The notes under the pieces: generated by a model
Database searches by the model: none
What the model saw: the letters and a program-made list of their open reading frames with translations, nothing else
What the model was told of the DNA's origin: nothing
Assembly: GCA_035712345.1 (NCBI GenBank)
Contig: DASTAY010000056.1
Span: forward strand, 1 to 64,000
Reading direction: 5' to 3'
DNA: 64,000 nucleotides
DNA from: VRUE01 sp035712345
Lineage (GTDB): Bacteria; Actinomycetota; Thermoleophilia; Solirubrobacterales; 70-9
In this document: positions 32,719 to 41,512 of the stretch, one piece after another
How positions within the stretch are numbered: the stretch's first letter is position 1
Layout: every line of letters starts with the position of its first letter
Position numbers and translations under genes: made by a program

Positions 32719-33162
32719 GTGGGCGCGTCGAGGGAAAAGCCGAGGTCCGGTGCGGCGGGCGGAGACCCCGCCACGGAGGCCTGGCGGTTGCTCGCCCAGC
32801 TCGTATACCCACCGCCGTTCTTGGCAATCGCCCGCGAGCTCGGCCTGCGCCCGGCGACGTTCGGCGCCCTGCGCGCGCTCGAGAAGCCGCGGGCGATGAG
32901 CGAGATCGCCGCGATCCTGCACTGCGACAACTCCAACGTCACCGGCATCGTCGACGGGCTAGAAGCGCGCGGCCTTGCCGTGCGCACGACCTCCGAGGAG
33001 GACCGGAGGGTGAAGCTGATCGCGCTGACGGCCGAGGGGCGGCGGGTCCGCAGGCGCCTGTCCCGGGCGGTGGAGAAGCCGCCCGAGTGGGTGACGAAGA
33101 TGCCCGCCGCCGACCAGCGCGCGCTGCTCGACCTGCTCAGGCGGGCGGACGGCGCGGGCTGA
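32719..33162 (+). CDS. MarR-family regulator
   Basis: 147 residues from GTG; a TTG seven codons upstream is an alternative start (spacing to GAGG about 10). Winged-helix marks: LGLRPATFGALRALEKPRAM, then SEIAAILHCDNSNVTGIVDG, LEARGLAVRTTSEEDRRVKL (the wing with the D-R-R pattern) and LTAEGRRVRRRL. The dimer helices are short. Divergent position and inverted repeats suggest that it represses the DrrAB-like exporter and itself. Its end overlaps the convergent membrane-protein gene by 26 bases. Confidence 0.9.
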   Translation: MGASREKPRSGAAGGDPATEAWRLLAQLVYPPPFLAIARELGLRPATFGALRALEKPRAMSEIAAILHCDNSNVTGIVDGLEARGLAVRTTSEEDRRVKLIALTAEGRRVRRRLSRAVEKPPEWVTKMPAADQRALLDLLRRADGAG

Positions 33163-33571
33163 CCGCCCAGATCGCCACCGCAGGAGGGATCAGCAGGAAG
33201 GCGAGCGAGCCGATCTGGGCGATCGCGTCGCCGGTGTCGAAGCCCTCGAGATGGGTGGCGTGGAAGATCAGGTGGAGCACGGAGGTGAGCAGGAACGCGA
33301 CGCAGGATGCACGGACGAGGCTCGGCTGCAGGGTCCATGCGGCCCAGGCGAAGAGGACCGCGAAGCCGAGGTAGAGGCCGCCGACGTCGGTGACGAGATG
33401 CTCGTTGTAGGGCGGCAGCAGGTCGACCCAATGGCGCAGGAACGGGAAGTCCGCGTAGAAGGTGTGCGGCGCGAAGGCCGCGACGAGGCCGACCGATGCC
33501 GCCGAGATCAGCAGGATCGCCAGCGCGACGCGGGCCGCGTTCGCCGATCTCATTGCGGCGAGATCATCCAT
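33137..33571 (-). CDS. Four-helix membrane protein, function unknown
   Basis: 144 residues, four predicted membrane helices: VALAILLISAASVGLVAAF, then GGLYLGFAVLFAWAAWTL, then SCVAFLLTSVLHLIFHATHL and IGSLAFLLIPPAVAIWAV. A conserved-looking soluble stretch FYADFPFLRHWVDLLPPYNE follows helix 1. I recall similar small membrane proteins in other actinobacteria but no function. Its ATG overlaps the stop of the NmrA-like gene (ATGGATGA), so the two are co-translated. Confidence 0.75.
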   Translation of the reverse strand: MDDLAAMRSANAARVALAILLISAASVGLVAAFAPHTFYADFPFLRHWVDLLPPYNEHLVTDVGGLYLGFAVLFAWAAWTLQPSLVRASCVAFLLTSVLHLIFHATHLEGFDTGDAIAQIGSLAFLLIPPAVAIWAVSPRRPPA

Positions 33572-34322
33572 CGGCGAGCCACCGCTCGAAGCTCGGCCCG
33601 TCGCCGACCGCCGGGTTGCAGAGCGCCGCTTCGCGCAGCGAGCGGCCGGCCCTGCCGACCATCGGGATGCGGGCGGGCAACGACGCGCGCTTCTTCGCCG
33701 CGTTCCAGGTGCGGGCCAGCTCGCTCAGGGTCAGCATCTGCGGCCCCGCTGCGTCGGGCAGCCGCCCCCGCGGCTCGGCGTGCGCCGCCTCGGCCAGGCG
33801 TTCCGCGACCACGGTCGGGGCGATCGGCTGCAGGCGGGCGCTGCCGCGCGGCGAGAGCCGGAATCGGGCAGCGCTCTCGAAGAGCCCGTCGAGCAGGTCG
33901 TGGAACTGGGTCGCGCGCACGAGGCTCCACGGGACGTCACCCGCGGCTATCGCTTCCTCCTGGGCGACCTTGACGCCGTAGTAGCGCATCGGCACCCGGT
34001 CGCAGCCGACGATCGAGACGTCGACGTGGTGGCGCACCCCGGCCGCCGCCTCGGCTTGCAGCAGGCGCCGCGTCCCCTCGATGAGCACCGGGGCCGCGTT
34101 GCGGGGGTTGGAGTTGGCGGCGTTGACGACAGCCTCGACCCCGGCGAGCGCATCTGCAAGCCCCTCGCCCGTGGTCAGGTCGACCCGCCGGTGCGAGGCC
34201 CCTCCGGGCAGCGCCTCGCCGGGCGCGCGGCTGAGCGCGAGGACTTGGTCCCCGCGCGCCGCGAGCTGCGCCACCACGAGCGCCCCGAGCACGCCCGTCC
34301 CACCCGTTACGGCCACCTTCAT
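33564..34322 (-). CDS. NmrA-like atypical SDR (NAD(P)-binding)
   Basis: 252 residues. The N-terminal TGGTGVLGALVVAQL is the nucleotide-binding glycine motif, followed by VDLTTGEGLADALAGVEAVV, VNAANSNPR and VSIVGCDRVPMRYYGVKVAQ, which keeps a Tyr and Lys near the usual SDR active site. WSLVRATQFHDLL is typical of atypical SDRs of the NmrA group, which act as redox sensors or reductases. It pairs with the following membrane protein through a coding overlap. Substrate unknown. Confidence 0.87.
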   Translation of the reverse strand: MKVAVTGGTGVLGALVVAQLAARGDQVLALSRAPGEALPGGASHRRVDLTTGEGLADALAGVEAVVNAANSNPRNAAPVLIEGTRRLLQAEAAAGVRHHVDVSIVGCDRVPMRYYGVKVAQEEAIAAGDVPWSLVRATQFHDLLDGLFESAARFRLSPRGSARLQPIAPTVVAERLAEAAHAEPRGRLPDAAGPQMLTLSELARTWNAAKKRASLPARIPMVGRAGRSLREAALCNPAVGDGPSFERWLADG

Positions 34323-34428
34323 CCAGCGAATACCTCCATTCGGAAACGCTCCTAGTCTCCAACAAGGAGCCGAGCGACGCGCCGCCGGTGTGACACCCCG
34401 GCCGCTCTCGCCGCGGAGGTCCGAGCCG

Positions 34429-35031
34429 CTACGCGGTCTGAGTCTCGACGGCGCTCTGGGTGAAGAGCTCGGCGGAGGGGATGCCGATCACCTCGCCGCG
34501 GAAGCGCTTCTCGCGCCCGTAGACGACCCAGGTGGTGTCGATTTCGCCGATGTCGAGGTCGAGCCGCAACTCGTCGGCGTGGTCCTCGACGTGCTCCATG
34601 TGGGTCAGGCCGGAGTCGTAGCGCCCGGCGAGCAGCTCCTCGGCGACGACCGGCTTGGAGACGACGTCGATCACCTCCTCCCAGCGGGAGAGGTCGACGT
34701 AGCCCTTGGTCGCCGGGACGATCCCCAGCGAGCGCGGCCGCTCGACCTCGCGCCGGCTGAGCAGCACCAGGTGCTTGGTCGGGTAGATGAAGGTGTCGAC
34801 GACCCAGACCTCGGTCCAGTGCTTCTCGGTGATCTCGTGCACCTTGGGATGGGCGCTGCACTGGACGAGGAACGCGCCCGGCGTTTCGCGCAGCATCTCC
34901 AACCCGACGAAGAAGTCCGTGATCAGCTCGATCTCGTAGTCCTCGACGCCCTGGAACTCCGCGTAGCGCTTGACTGCGCGCTCGTGGCAGGTGCCGGTCG
35001 GGCCGAGGGTGATGAAGGTCGTCGGCGCCAT
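34429..35031 (-). CDS. Prephenate dehydratase-like protein (PBP2 fold)
   Basis: 200 residues, matching the catalytic-domain length of prephenate dehydratase and the BacA-type prephenate decarboxylases. It begins TFITLGPTGTCHERAVKRY (the GPxGT-E/H-A start of the family) and contains FFVGLEMLRETPGAFLVQCS and YDSGLTHMEHVEDHADELRL. A C-terminal ACT domain is absent. A role on prephenate is possible, but the usual Thr-Arg-Asp motif of dehydratase is not evident, so substrate is unclear. It stands alone between the NmrA-like and DUF5996 genes on the same strand. Confidence 0.6.
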   Translation of the reverse strand: MAPTTFITLGPTGTCHERAVKRYAEFQGVEDYEIELITDFFVGLEMLRETPGAFLVQCSAHPKVHEITEKHWTEVWVVDTFIYPTKHLVLLSRREVERPRSLGIVPATKGYVDLSRWEEVIDVVSKPVVAEELLAGRYDSGLTHMEHVEDHADELRLDLDIGEIDTTWVVYGREKRFRGEVIGIPSAELFTQSAVETQTA

Positions 35032-35079
35032 CTGGCGCTAAAGGATACTCGACTATAAGAGAGCTACAAGGCCACCGGC

Positions 35080-36003
35080 TCAGGAGACCGGCGGCGGCTT
35101 GCCCTCGGCGCTGGCCGCGAGCGACTCATCCCAGCCGCAGACCAGGCAGGCGTGGAGGAAGGCCGAGCGGGCGAACTCGAGCGCGTAGGCATGCGGGTCG
35201 GCGGCGCTGCGCACGTCGTCCCAGTCGAGCACGTACTCGCCCAGCGCTTCCTCCCAGCGCGCCGCCTCCGGGCCGACCGCGCCGGCGCCGAACCCCTCCG
35301 GCGCCGGGTGGGCGTAGGCGTAGAAGGCGGCCTTGCCGTAGCGGCCGTCGCCGGGCCACCAGCCGAGCGCGACCTCTTGGGAGTCCATCGCGTTGCGCAT
35401 GATGAAGTCGTCGGAGGGGGGCTCGGCCGGGGCGCCGGAGAAGAGGCTCACGGCGAGGTCGAAGGATCCCCACCAGGCGTTGACGGGGGTCGAGCGGCCG
35501 CGATAGGGAGCGCGGAAGGCGGAGAGGACGAGGGCGGCCCCGGTGGCGGCGGCGAAGTAGGCGGCGACCTGCTCGGGCTCATACGTGGCGTGCTCGGTGT
35601 CGGCATCGAGGGGGACGCTCCAGGAGACCTCCTGCGGGGTGGGGTCGATCTCGACCGGCCCGGCCAGCTCGCCGACCGCGGCGAGCAGCTCGCGCGTCAC
35701 CTCGCCGACGGCGCGGTGGGGGGTCAGCGGCACCCGCCGCGTCCCACCGTCGCTGTGCTCGGCGACGGCCTCGTGGTTGCGAAGGTCGAGCGCGACGACC
35801 AGCGCCCCGGAGCCGTCGCTCGCCGGCAGCGGCGCCGTCTCCCAGCCCCGTGCGCTCAGCCGCAGGGCGGCGTGCTGGAGCTGCGGCTCGGGCGGCGCCA
35901 GCTCCGCCGCGAGCTTCCCCAGCACCTGCGTGTGAGCGTGCAGCGCGTCGCAGGTCTCCGCCCAGTCGTCATAGGAGGCGGCTGGCCAGGACGGTGGCGG
36001 CAT
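35080..36003 (-). CDS. DUF5996 family protein
   Basis: 307 residues, full family length. It opens PSWPAASYDDWAETCDALHA, then HTQVLGKLAAELAPPEPQLQ, and later has FRAPYRGRSTPVNAWWGSFD, LFSGAP, MDSQEVALGWWPGD and the end CLVCGWDESLA. DUF5996 proteins are widespread and uncharacterised. The ATG at the MPPPSWP start was chosen; a longer frame begins in the palindromic element PE-1 copy 3, which lies 18 bases upstream and may affect its leader. Confidence 0.85.
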   Translation of the reverse strand: MPPPSWPAASYDDWAETCDALHAHTQVLGKLAAELAPPEPQLQHAALRLSARGWETAPLPASDGSGALVVALDLRNHEAVAEHSDGGTRRVPLTPHRAVGEVTRELLAAVGELAGPVEIDPTPQEVSWSVPLDADTEHATYEPEQVAAYFAAATGAALVLSAFRAPYRGRSTPVNAWWGSFDLAVSLFSGAPAEPPSDDFIMRNAMDSQEVALGWWPGDGRYGKAAFYAYAHPAPEGFGAGAVGPEAARWEEALGEYVLDWDDVRSAADPHAYALEFARSAFLHACLVCGWDESLAASAEGKPPPVS

Positions 36004-36021
36004 CGTCTGACCATAGCGCCG

Positions 36022-36066
36022 CGCCGTAGAGGTTTGGTCCGCTATGCGAGCCAAACCTCTACGGCG
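36022..36066 (-). repeat. Palindromic element PE-1, copy 3
   Basis: 45-bp copy just upstream of the DUF5996 start, in opposite orientation to copies 1-2 (centre GTCCGCTATGCGAGCC). Arms CGCCGTAGAGGTTTGG/CCAAACCTCTACGGCG are exactly complementary. Confidence 0.92.
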
Positions 36067-36079
36067 CTCGCCGTCGGCG

Positions 36080-37855
36080 CTACGGCGCGGGGACCCGCGA
36101 GGCCATCTGCGTGTAGCCGGCGGCGCTGGGGTGGATGCCGGTGTCGCCGCCGATCACCCAGGGCGGGCCTTCGCGCGGCCCCGAGCAGAAGGAGAGCGGG
36201 TGGCCGACGAGCAGCTCGTCCTGGGTCGGTTCGGATTGCACGCTGGGGCCGTCCACCTCGTAGCCGAGGCTCGAGCAGGAGTATTCGGACGGGTAGACCG
36301 GCGAGATGTCGATGCCGACGGCGAAGTGCGGCGGCGTCACGACGTGCAGCTGGGGCGAGCCGATTTCGGCCGCGACCGCGGCGATTTCGCCGTTCAGCAG
36401 TTCGCCCATCTCGGCGATCTGGGTGGCGCTGTAGGCGAGCGCCACCGAGGGGATCGAGAGGTGGTACTGCATCAGGTAGATCGTCGCCTCGGTGTTGTCG
36501 ACGAGCTCTTCGTAGAGGCGCTTCAAATTGGCGTGCAGGTGTGCCCCGGCGAAGGCTTCCTCGATGCATTCCCGGTAGCGGCCGAAGAGATCCGACCAGA
36601 TCGCGCAGCCCATCTCGTCGACGCCGAAGAGCATGTCGGAGAGCAGCGGGTTGGCGCCGATCGTCATCAGGACGTAATCGGGTTCTTCCGCCTCGAGCTT
36701 CTGAAGCGTCGAGAAGAGCTGACCGCCCGGCAGCCAGTCGGACGGTTCGGAGCCGCTGACGGCGAGGTTCTCGTAGTTGGTGACGCCGTTTTCGTTTGCC
36801 CACTGGGCCGCCCAGGAGACGTCGTTGGAGAGCCCGTAGTCGGGCGCGTAGCGCACTTCCGATTCTTCGTCGCCGCGGTTGGTCGAGTTCGACGAGCAGG
36901 CGTCGTCGTAGAGCTTTCCCGCCGGCTTGCAGGAGAGCAGGTCGGTGAACGGCATCAGCGTGCCGTCGTCGTAGTAGCCGAAGCCAGCCGTGACCGAGTC
37001 GCCGATCGCCCGCACGACGAGGCCGCTGCGCCGCAGCACCCTGATCTCGACTGGCGCCGAGCGGCCGCGGCCATGGGACGAGCGGGTCGCCCCGCCGCCC
37101 CGTCGCTGCCGCAGCCTCAGCGAGTCCGCCCCGCGGAAGCGGCCGGCCGAGCGGTAGGTCAGGCGATCCCCGCGGATCCTGGCGGAGCCGTGTGCGGGAG
37201 GCCGGGCTATCCGCCAGCCCGTCAGCGTGCCGCAACTCGGCAGCGGCACGCTGACGGGCTTGCCCGGCCTGGCACGCAGCAGGGGCACGCTGCTGCAGAG
37301 CCGCCGCTCCGCGTGCCCACGGGGGAGGGTCTGCAGCTCGCGGTCGGTCGAGTCGAGCTCCGCCGCGCCGTCGCGGTTGAGGTCGAGCACCGCCGCCGTG
37401 TCCACCTGCACGATGGGTCGCGCCCGACCGGCGTGGTTGCCGGCGCCGACGCCGAGCTCGAGCTGTCGCGTCAGCTGCGGCCCGAGCGCGATCCGGTGGA
37501 CGAAGGTGAAGCGCCGCCGTCGCTCGGGGCGGCGCAGGTCGCCGCCGTTGGCGCGCGCGTGCAGGCGCCAGCCCCGGATCGCCCCGCCGCGGCCGGGTCG
37601 GCGCAGGGTCAGCCGCAGTTCGAGCGGCTGGCCGAGCAGCTGGATCGGGTAGCGGACGGGGATCAGCAGGGCGCTGCGGCCATCGACGGGGGCCGTCATC
37701 CGCACCCTGCCGACCTCCACCTTGGCCGCCGCGCTTTCTTCCGTCGCAGCCGTGGCGGCCGGAGTCTGGGCGAGGCTGGTCAGGCAGGCAAGCGCGAGGC
37801 AGGTCGAGGCGATGCGCCCAGAACCTGCCCCGCGTGCGCGTCCGGCCTCGAGCAT
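36080..37855 (-). CDS. Large secreted GDSL/SGNH hydrolase with N-terminal Ig-like domains
   Basis: 591 residues. Signal peptide (STCLALACLTSLAQTPAATA), then about 230 residues of beta-rich sequence including VDTAAVLDLNRDGAAELDST and a GTLTGWRIARPPAHGSARIR cadherin/Ig-like block, then an SGNH domain: VVRAIGDSVTAGFGYYDDGT (block I Ser), NLAVSGSEPSDW, VLMTIGANPLLSD (block III, GxN without the usual Asp) and GGDTGIHPSAAGYTQMA (Asp and His). The catalytic half uses GAA for Glu far more than the N-terminal half. Substrate is probably an external ester or glycan. Confidence 0.85.
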   Translation of the reverse strand: MLEAGRARGAGSGRIASTCLALACLTSLAQTPAATAATEESAAAKVEVGRVRMTAPVDGRSALLIPVRYPIQLLGQPLELRLTLRRPGRGGAIRGWRLHARANGGDLRRPERRRRFTFVHRIALGPQLTRQLELGVGAGNHAGRARPIVQVDTAAVLDLNRDGAAELDSTDRELQTLPRGHAERRLCSSVPLLRARPGKPVSVPLPSCGTLTGWRIARPPAHGSARIRGDRLTYRSAGRFRGADSLRLRQRRGGGATRSSHGRGRSAPVEIRVLRRSGLVVRAIGDSVTAGFGYYDDGTLMPFTDLLSCKPAGKLYDDACSSNSTNRGDEESEVRYAPDYGLSNDVSWAAQWANENGVTNYENLAVSGSEPSDWLPGGQLFSTLQKLEAEEPDYVLMTIGANPLLSDMLFGVDEMGCAIWSDLFGRYRECIEEAFAGAHLHANLKRLYEELVDNTEATIYLMQYHLSIPSVALAYSATQIAEMGELLNGEIAAVAAEIGSPQLHVVTPPHFAVGIDISPVYPSEYSCSSLGYEVDGPSVQSEPTQDELLVGHPLSFCSGPREGPPWVIGGDTGIHPSAAGYTQMASRVPAP

Positions 37856-37870
37856 GAGGCCGGCACGTTA

Positions 37871-38407
37871 CTAACCGCCCGCCTCTTCGCCGCTGGGCTC
37901 GAGCGCGTACCACTGGGCGCCGAAGGCGCTGACGTCGTTGCCTTTCGCCTCGCCGGGCTTGGAGTCCTCGACGAAGGTGTAGAGCGGATGGCCGGCGTAG
38001 GTCACCTGGACGGTGCCGTCGCTGCGCTTGGTCGTGCCGAGCTTGCTCGCTTCGGCGCCTTTCATCGCCTGCGCCGCTCCGCTCGTGGTCAGCGGCGGCC
38101 AAGCGTTGGCGCACGCTCCGTAGCAGGCCGACTTGGTGCCCTTGTCTTTGTGGAAGTCATACAGGGTGAAGCCTTCGGAGTCGACGATGATCTTCTTGCC
38201 CAGTTCGGGGCTCGTCGCGACCGCGACGGCGGCGGCGCTGCCGCTCGGTTCGCTGTTTGCGCTCGCGCTCTTGGCGCTCGCCGCTTTTCCGCCGGAGCCG
38301 TAGGCGCCGCCTTCGGCGGAGCTGGAGCTGCTGCCTCCGCCGCAGCCGCTGACTGCCAACAGCACGCCGAGCGCGAGGATGGCGATGGCTGGAAGGGTTC
38401 TGTTCAC
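37871..38407 (-). CDS. Lipoprotein with secreted-repeat (COG4315/Lipoprotein_15) domains
   Basis: 178 residues. The N-terminus has a lipobox (LGVLLAVSGC, Cys at about 22), followed by a Ser/Gly/Ala linker, then two repeat units: KIIVDSEGFTLYDFHKDKGT with CYGACANAWPPL, and VQVTYAGHPLYTFVEDSKPG with AQWYALEPSG. The family is found on actinobacterial cell surfaces; function is unknown, with heme or metal binding sometimes proposed. A second protein with this domain is encoded at 57855-58745. It is 15 bases upstream of the GDSL gene, same strand, and probably co-transcribed. Confidence 0.88.
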   Translation of the reverse strand: MNRTLPAIAILALGVLLAVSGCGGGSSSSSAEGGAYGSGGKAASAKSASANSEPSGSAAAVAVATSPELGKKIIVDSEGFTLYDFHKDKGTKSACYGACANAWPPLTTSGAAQAMKGAEASKLGTTKRSDGTVQVTYAGHPLYTFVEDSKPGEAKGNDVSAFGAQWYALEPSGEEAGG

Positions 38408-38481
38408 TGGACTGCCTCCTGGTTCGGGCTACGGCCTTGCGCCGCGCGTCGCCCGATGTACGGAGGGAGCCCGGGGTGGGT

Positions 38482-39336
38482 TCAGGCAGGCAGTGCCCGT
38501 GGTGCGCGCGAGGGCAGCAGCAGCGCCGAGGCGCAGACCATCGCGAAGGCGCTCGCCTGCAGGGCGAGGCCGAGCGGGTCGGCGGAGAGCGGGTCGCCGA
38601 AGACGAGCACGCCGGCGGCGATCTGGGTCGCGTTGGCGACCAGCCCGATCAGGCCGATCGTCTCGATCGCCTGCCCTCCCTGCAGGGCGGCGACGGTCGC
38701 GTACTGGGCGAGGGCGCCGCAGAGGACGGTGAGCGCGATCCAGGGGGCGATCAGCGCGATCGAGACCCCGTCGGCGCCGAACAGGCCCTTGATCGCGATC
38801 CCGGCGAAGGCGATCAGGGTGCCGGCCAGCACGGCGAGCAGCACGCCGCGGCGCTCCGCGAGGCGCGGCGAGCGGTGGCCGAGCGCGAGACCGCTGGCGA
38901 GCAGCGCGAGACCGCCCTCGAAGCCGAGCATCGGCCCGACTGCGAACTGCGAGTGGCTGCCGCTCAGCTGCGGCAGGGTGACGGCGAGCAGCGCGAGCCC
39001 GGTCCCGCCCAGGGCGAGCGCCAGCCACTGCTGTCGCTCGACCGGGTCGCCGAGGACGCGCTGCGAGATCACGGCCAGCAGCACCGCCCCGCCGGCGAGC
39101 ACCGCCTGCACGAGCGAGATCGGCGCCATCGAGAGGGCGGTCAGGTGGACCAGCCAGGCGAGCGCGGCAAGGCCCCAACCGGCGGCGAACCAGCGCGAGC
39201 CCGCCAGCGCGCGGGCGCTGCGCAGCGGCTGCCGGATGCGAATCGGCTCGGCCCGGTGGCAGCCGCGGTGCTTGAGCAGCGATGCCAGGTTGGTCATCAC
39301 GGCTGCGACCAGGGCAAGTGCGATGCCGAACTCCAT
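38482..39336 (-). CDS. DMT-superfamily transporter (EamA/NIPA-like)
   Basis: 284 residues with about 10 membrane helices in two repeats, typical of the drug/metabolite transporter superfamily. It starts MEFGIALALVAAVMTNLASL, then WLVHLTALSMAPISLVQAVL, then RVLGDPVERQQWLALALGGT and closes with an AmAxG-like helix. The LVQA and GDP motifs resemble the NIPA-type subgroup, some of which move magnesium, but direction and substrate are unknown. It follows the helicase gene on the same strand with a 77-bp gap. Confidence 0.82.
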   Translation of the reverse strand: MEFGIALALVAAVMTNLASLLKHRGCHRAEPIRIRQPLRSARALAGSRWFAAGWGLAALAWLVHLTALSMAPISLVQAVLAGGAVLLAVISQRVLGDPVERQQWLALALGGTGLALLAVTLPQLSGSHSQFAVGPMLGFEGGLALLASGLALGHRSPRLAERRGVLLAVLAGTLIAFAGIAIKGLFGADGVSIALIAPWIALTVLCGALAQYATVAALQGGQAIETIGLIGLVANATQIAAGVLVFGDPLSADPLGLALQASAFAMVCASALLLPSRAPRALPA

Positions 39337-39413
39337 GGTCGCCTATCGACGCTCCGCGCCCTGGCGGGTAACGGCGCCGGCCGAAAGCGGACGTATGACC
39401 GGTCTCGGTGCCT

Positions 39414-40622
<1,209 letters not shown>

Positions 40623-40784
40623 GGGTTGTGTGCTCCTTTTTGAGCGAATAGGGGAGATCCAGCGACCCCTAGACGCAAAGCAGCGCACGGAGGAAACGGA
40701 ACCTCTCGGGTGCCCTTAGGCCAGACCCGACCGCCTCACGGTAGCAGTCCCTCGCCGATCGACCCGTCGCCATGTCGATGCAGG

Positions 40785-40829
40785 CGCCGTAGAGGTTAGG
40801 TCCGCTATGCGGCCAAAACCTCTACGGCG
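40785..40829 (-). repeat. Palindromic element PE-1, copy 4
   Basis: 45-bp copy in the intergenic stretch between the helicase start and the MBL stop, same orientation as copy 3. It has two base differences in the left arm (GGTTAGG) relative to the consensus. Confidence 0.9.
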
Positions 40830-40840
40830 CGCCGGCTGAA

Positions 40841-41512
40841 TCAGGGGGCGGCGGGGACGACGGCCACCGGGCCATCGCTCGCCGGCAGGTCGGCGGTCTC
40901 GAAGCGGGGCCCCGCGCAGCGCTCGACGCGGTCGAGCAGGCCGAGGAACTCCTCCTCGGTCTCGAGAAAGCCGATGCGCGGCGTGCGGTAGTGCATCGGC
41001 ACGACCCAGCGGGGCGTGACCTCGCGGACGATCGCGGCCGCTTGCTCGGCGCCGATCGTCGGACCGCCCCCGACGGGGAGGATGAGCAGGTCGACCTCGC
41101 CCAGGGCCGCGGCCTGCTCGGGCCGCAGCGCGCTCTGGCCGAAGTCGCCGAAGTGGGCGACGCGGAGGCCGTCGAGCTCGAAGGCGAAGATCGTGTTCGG
41201 GCCGCGTTCGGTGCCCGCGGCGGCGTCGTGCTCGGAGGCGATGCCGAGCACCTCGCCGAGCGGCGACTCGTGCCGGCCGGCGGTCGCGCGCAGCGTGACC
41301 GGCTCACCGCCGATGACCTCGACCGCGTTGTGGTCGAGGTGCTCATGGGTCACCAGCAGCAGGTCGATCTCGTCGACCTCGATCGGCGGGTACTCGAAGA
41401 CGATGTCGCGGCTCGCCATCGCCGACGCGACGTCGCCGAAGGGGTCGATGAAGACGCTTCCGCTCTCGCCGCGCAGCGAGAAAGCCGACTGCCCGTGCCA
41501 CTCAACTTGCAT
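40841..41512 (-). CDS. MBL-fold metallohydrolase
   Basis: 223 residues. Metal-site motif THEHLDHN (residues 55-62), GRHESP, AHFGDFGQ and the late His in PMHYRTP are all present, so a binuclear metal site is likely. The family (UPF0173-like small MBL proteins) hydrolyses varied esters or amides, and the real substrate is unknown. It is the last gene of the MFS-UspA-MFS operon; its start overlaps the MFS gene by 11 bases, so it is co-translated. A detoxifying role with the exporters is an inference. Confidence 0.88.
   Translation of the reverse strand: MQVEWHGQSAFSLRGESGSVFIDPFGDVASAMASRDIVFEYPPIEVDEIDLLLVTHEHLDHNAVEVIGGEPVTLRATAGRHESPLGEVLGIASEHDAAAGTERGPNTIFAFELDGLRVAHFGDFGQSALRPEQAAALGEVDLLILPVGGGPTIGAEQAAAIVREVTPRWVVPMHYRTPRIGFLETEEEFLGLLDRVERCAGPRFETADLPASDGPVAVVPAAP

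Noticed and set aside
34429..35031. Confident call as pheA prephenate dehydratase
   Set aside because: Only the N-terminal GPxGT-type motif and length fit; the typical TRF catalytic motif and ACT domain are missing.
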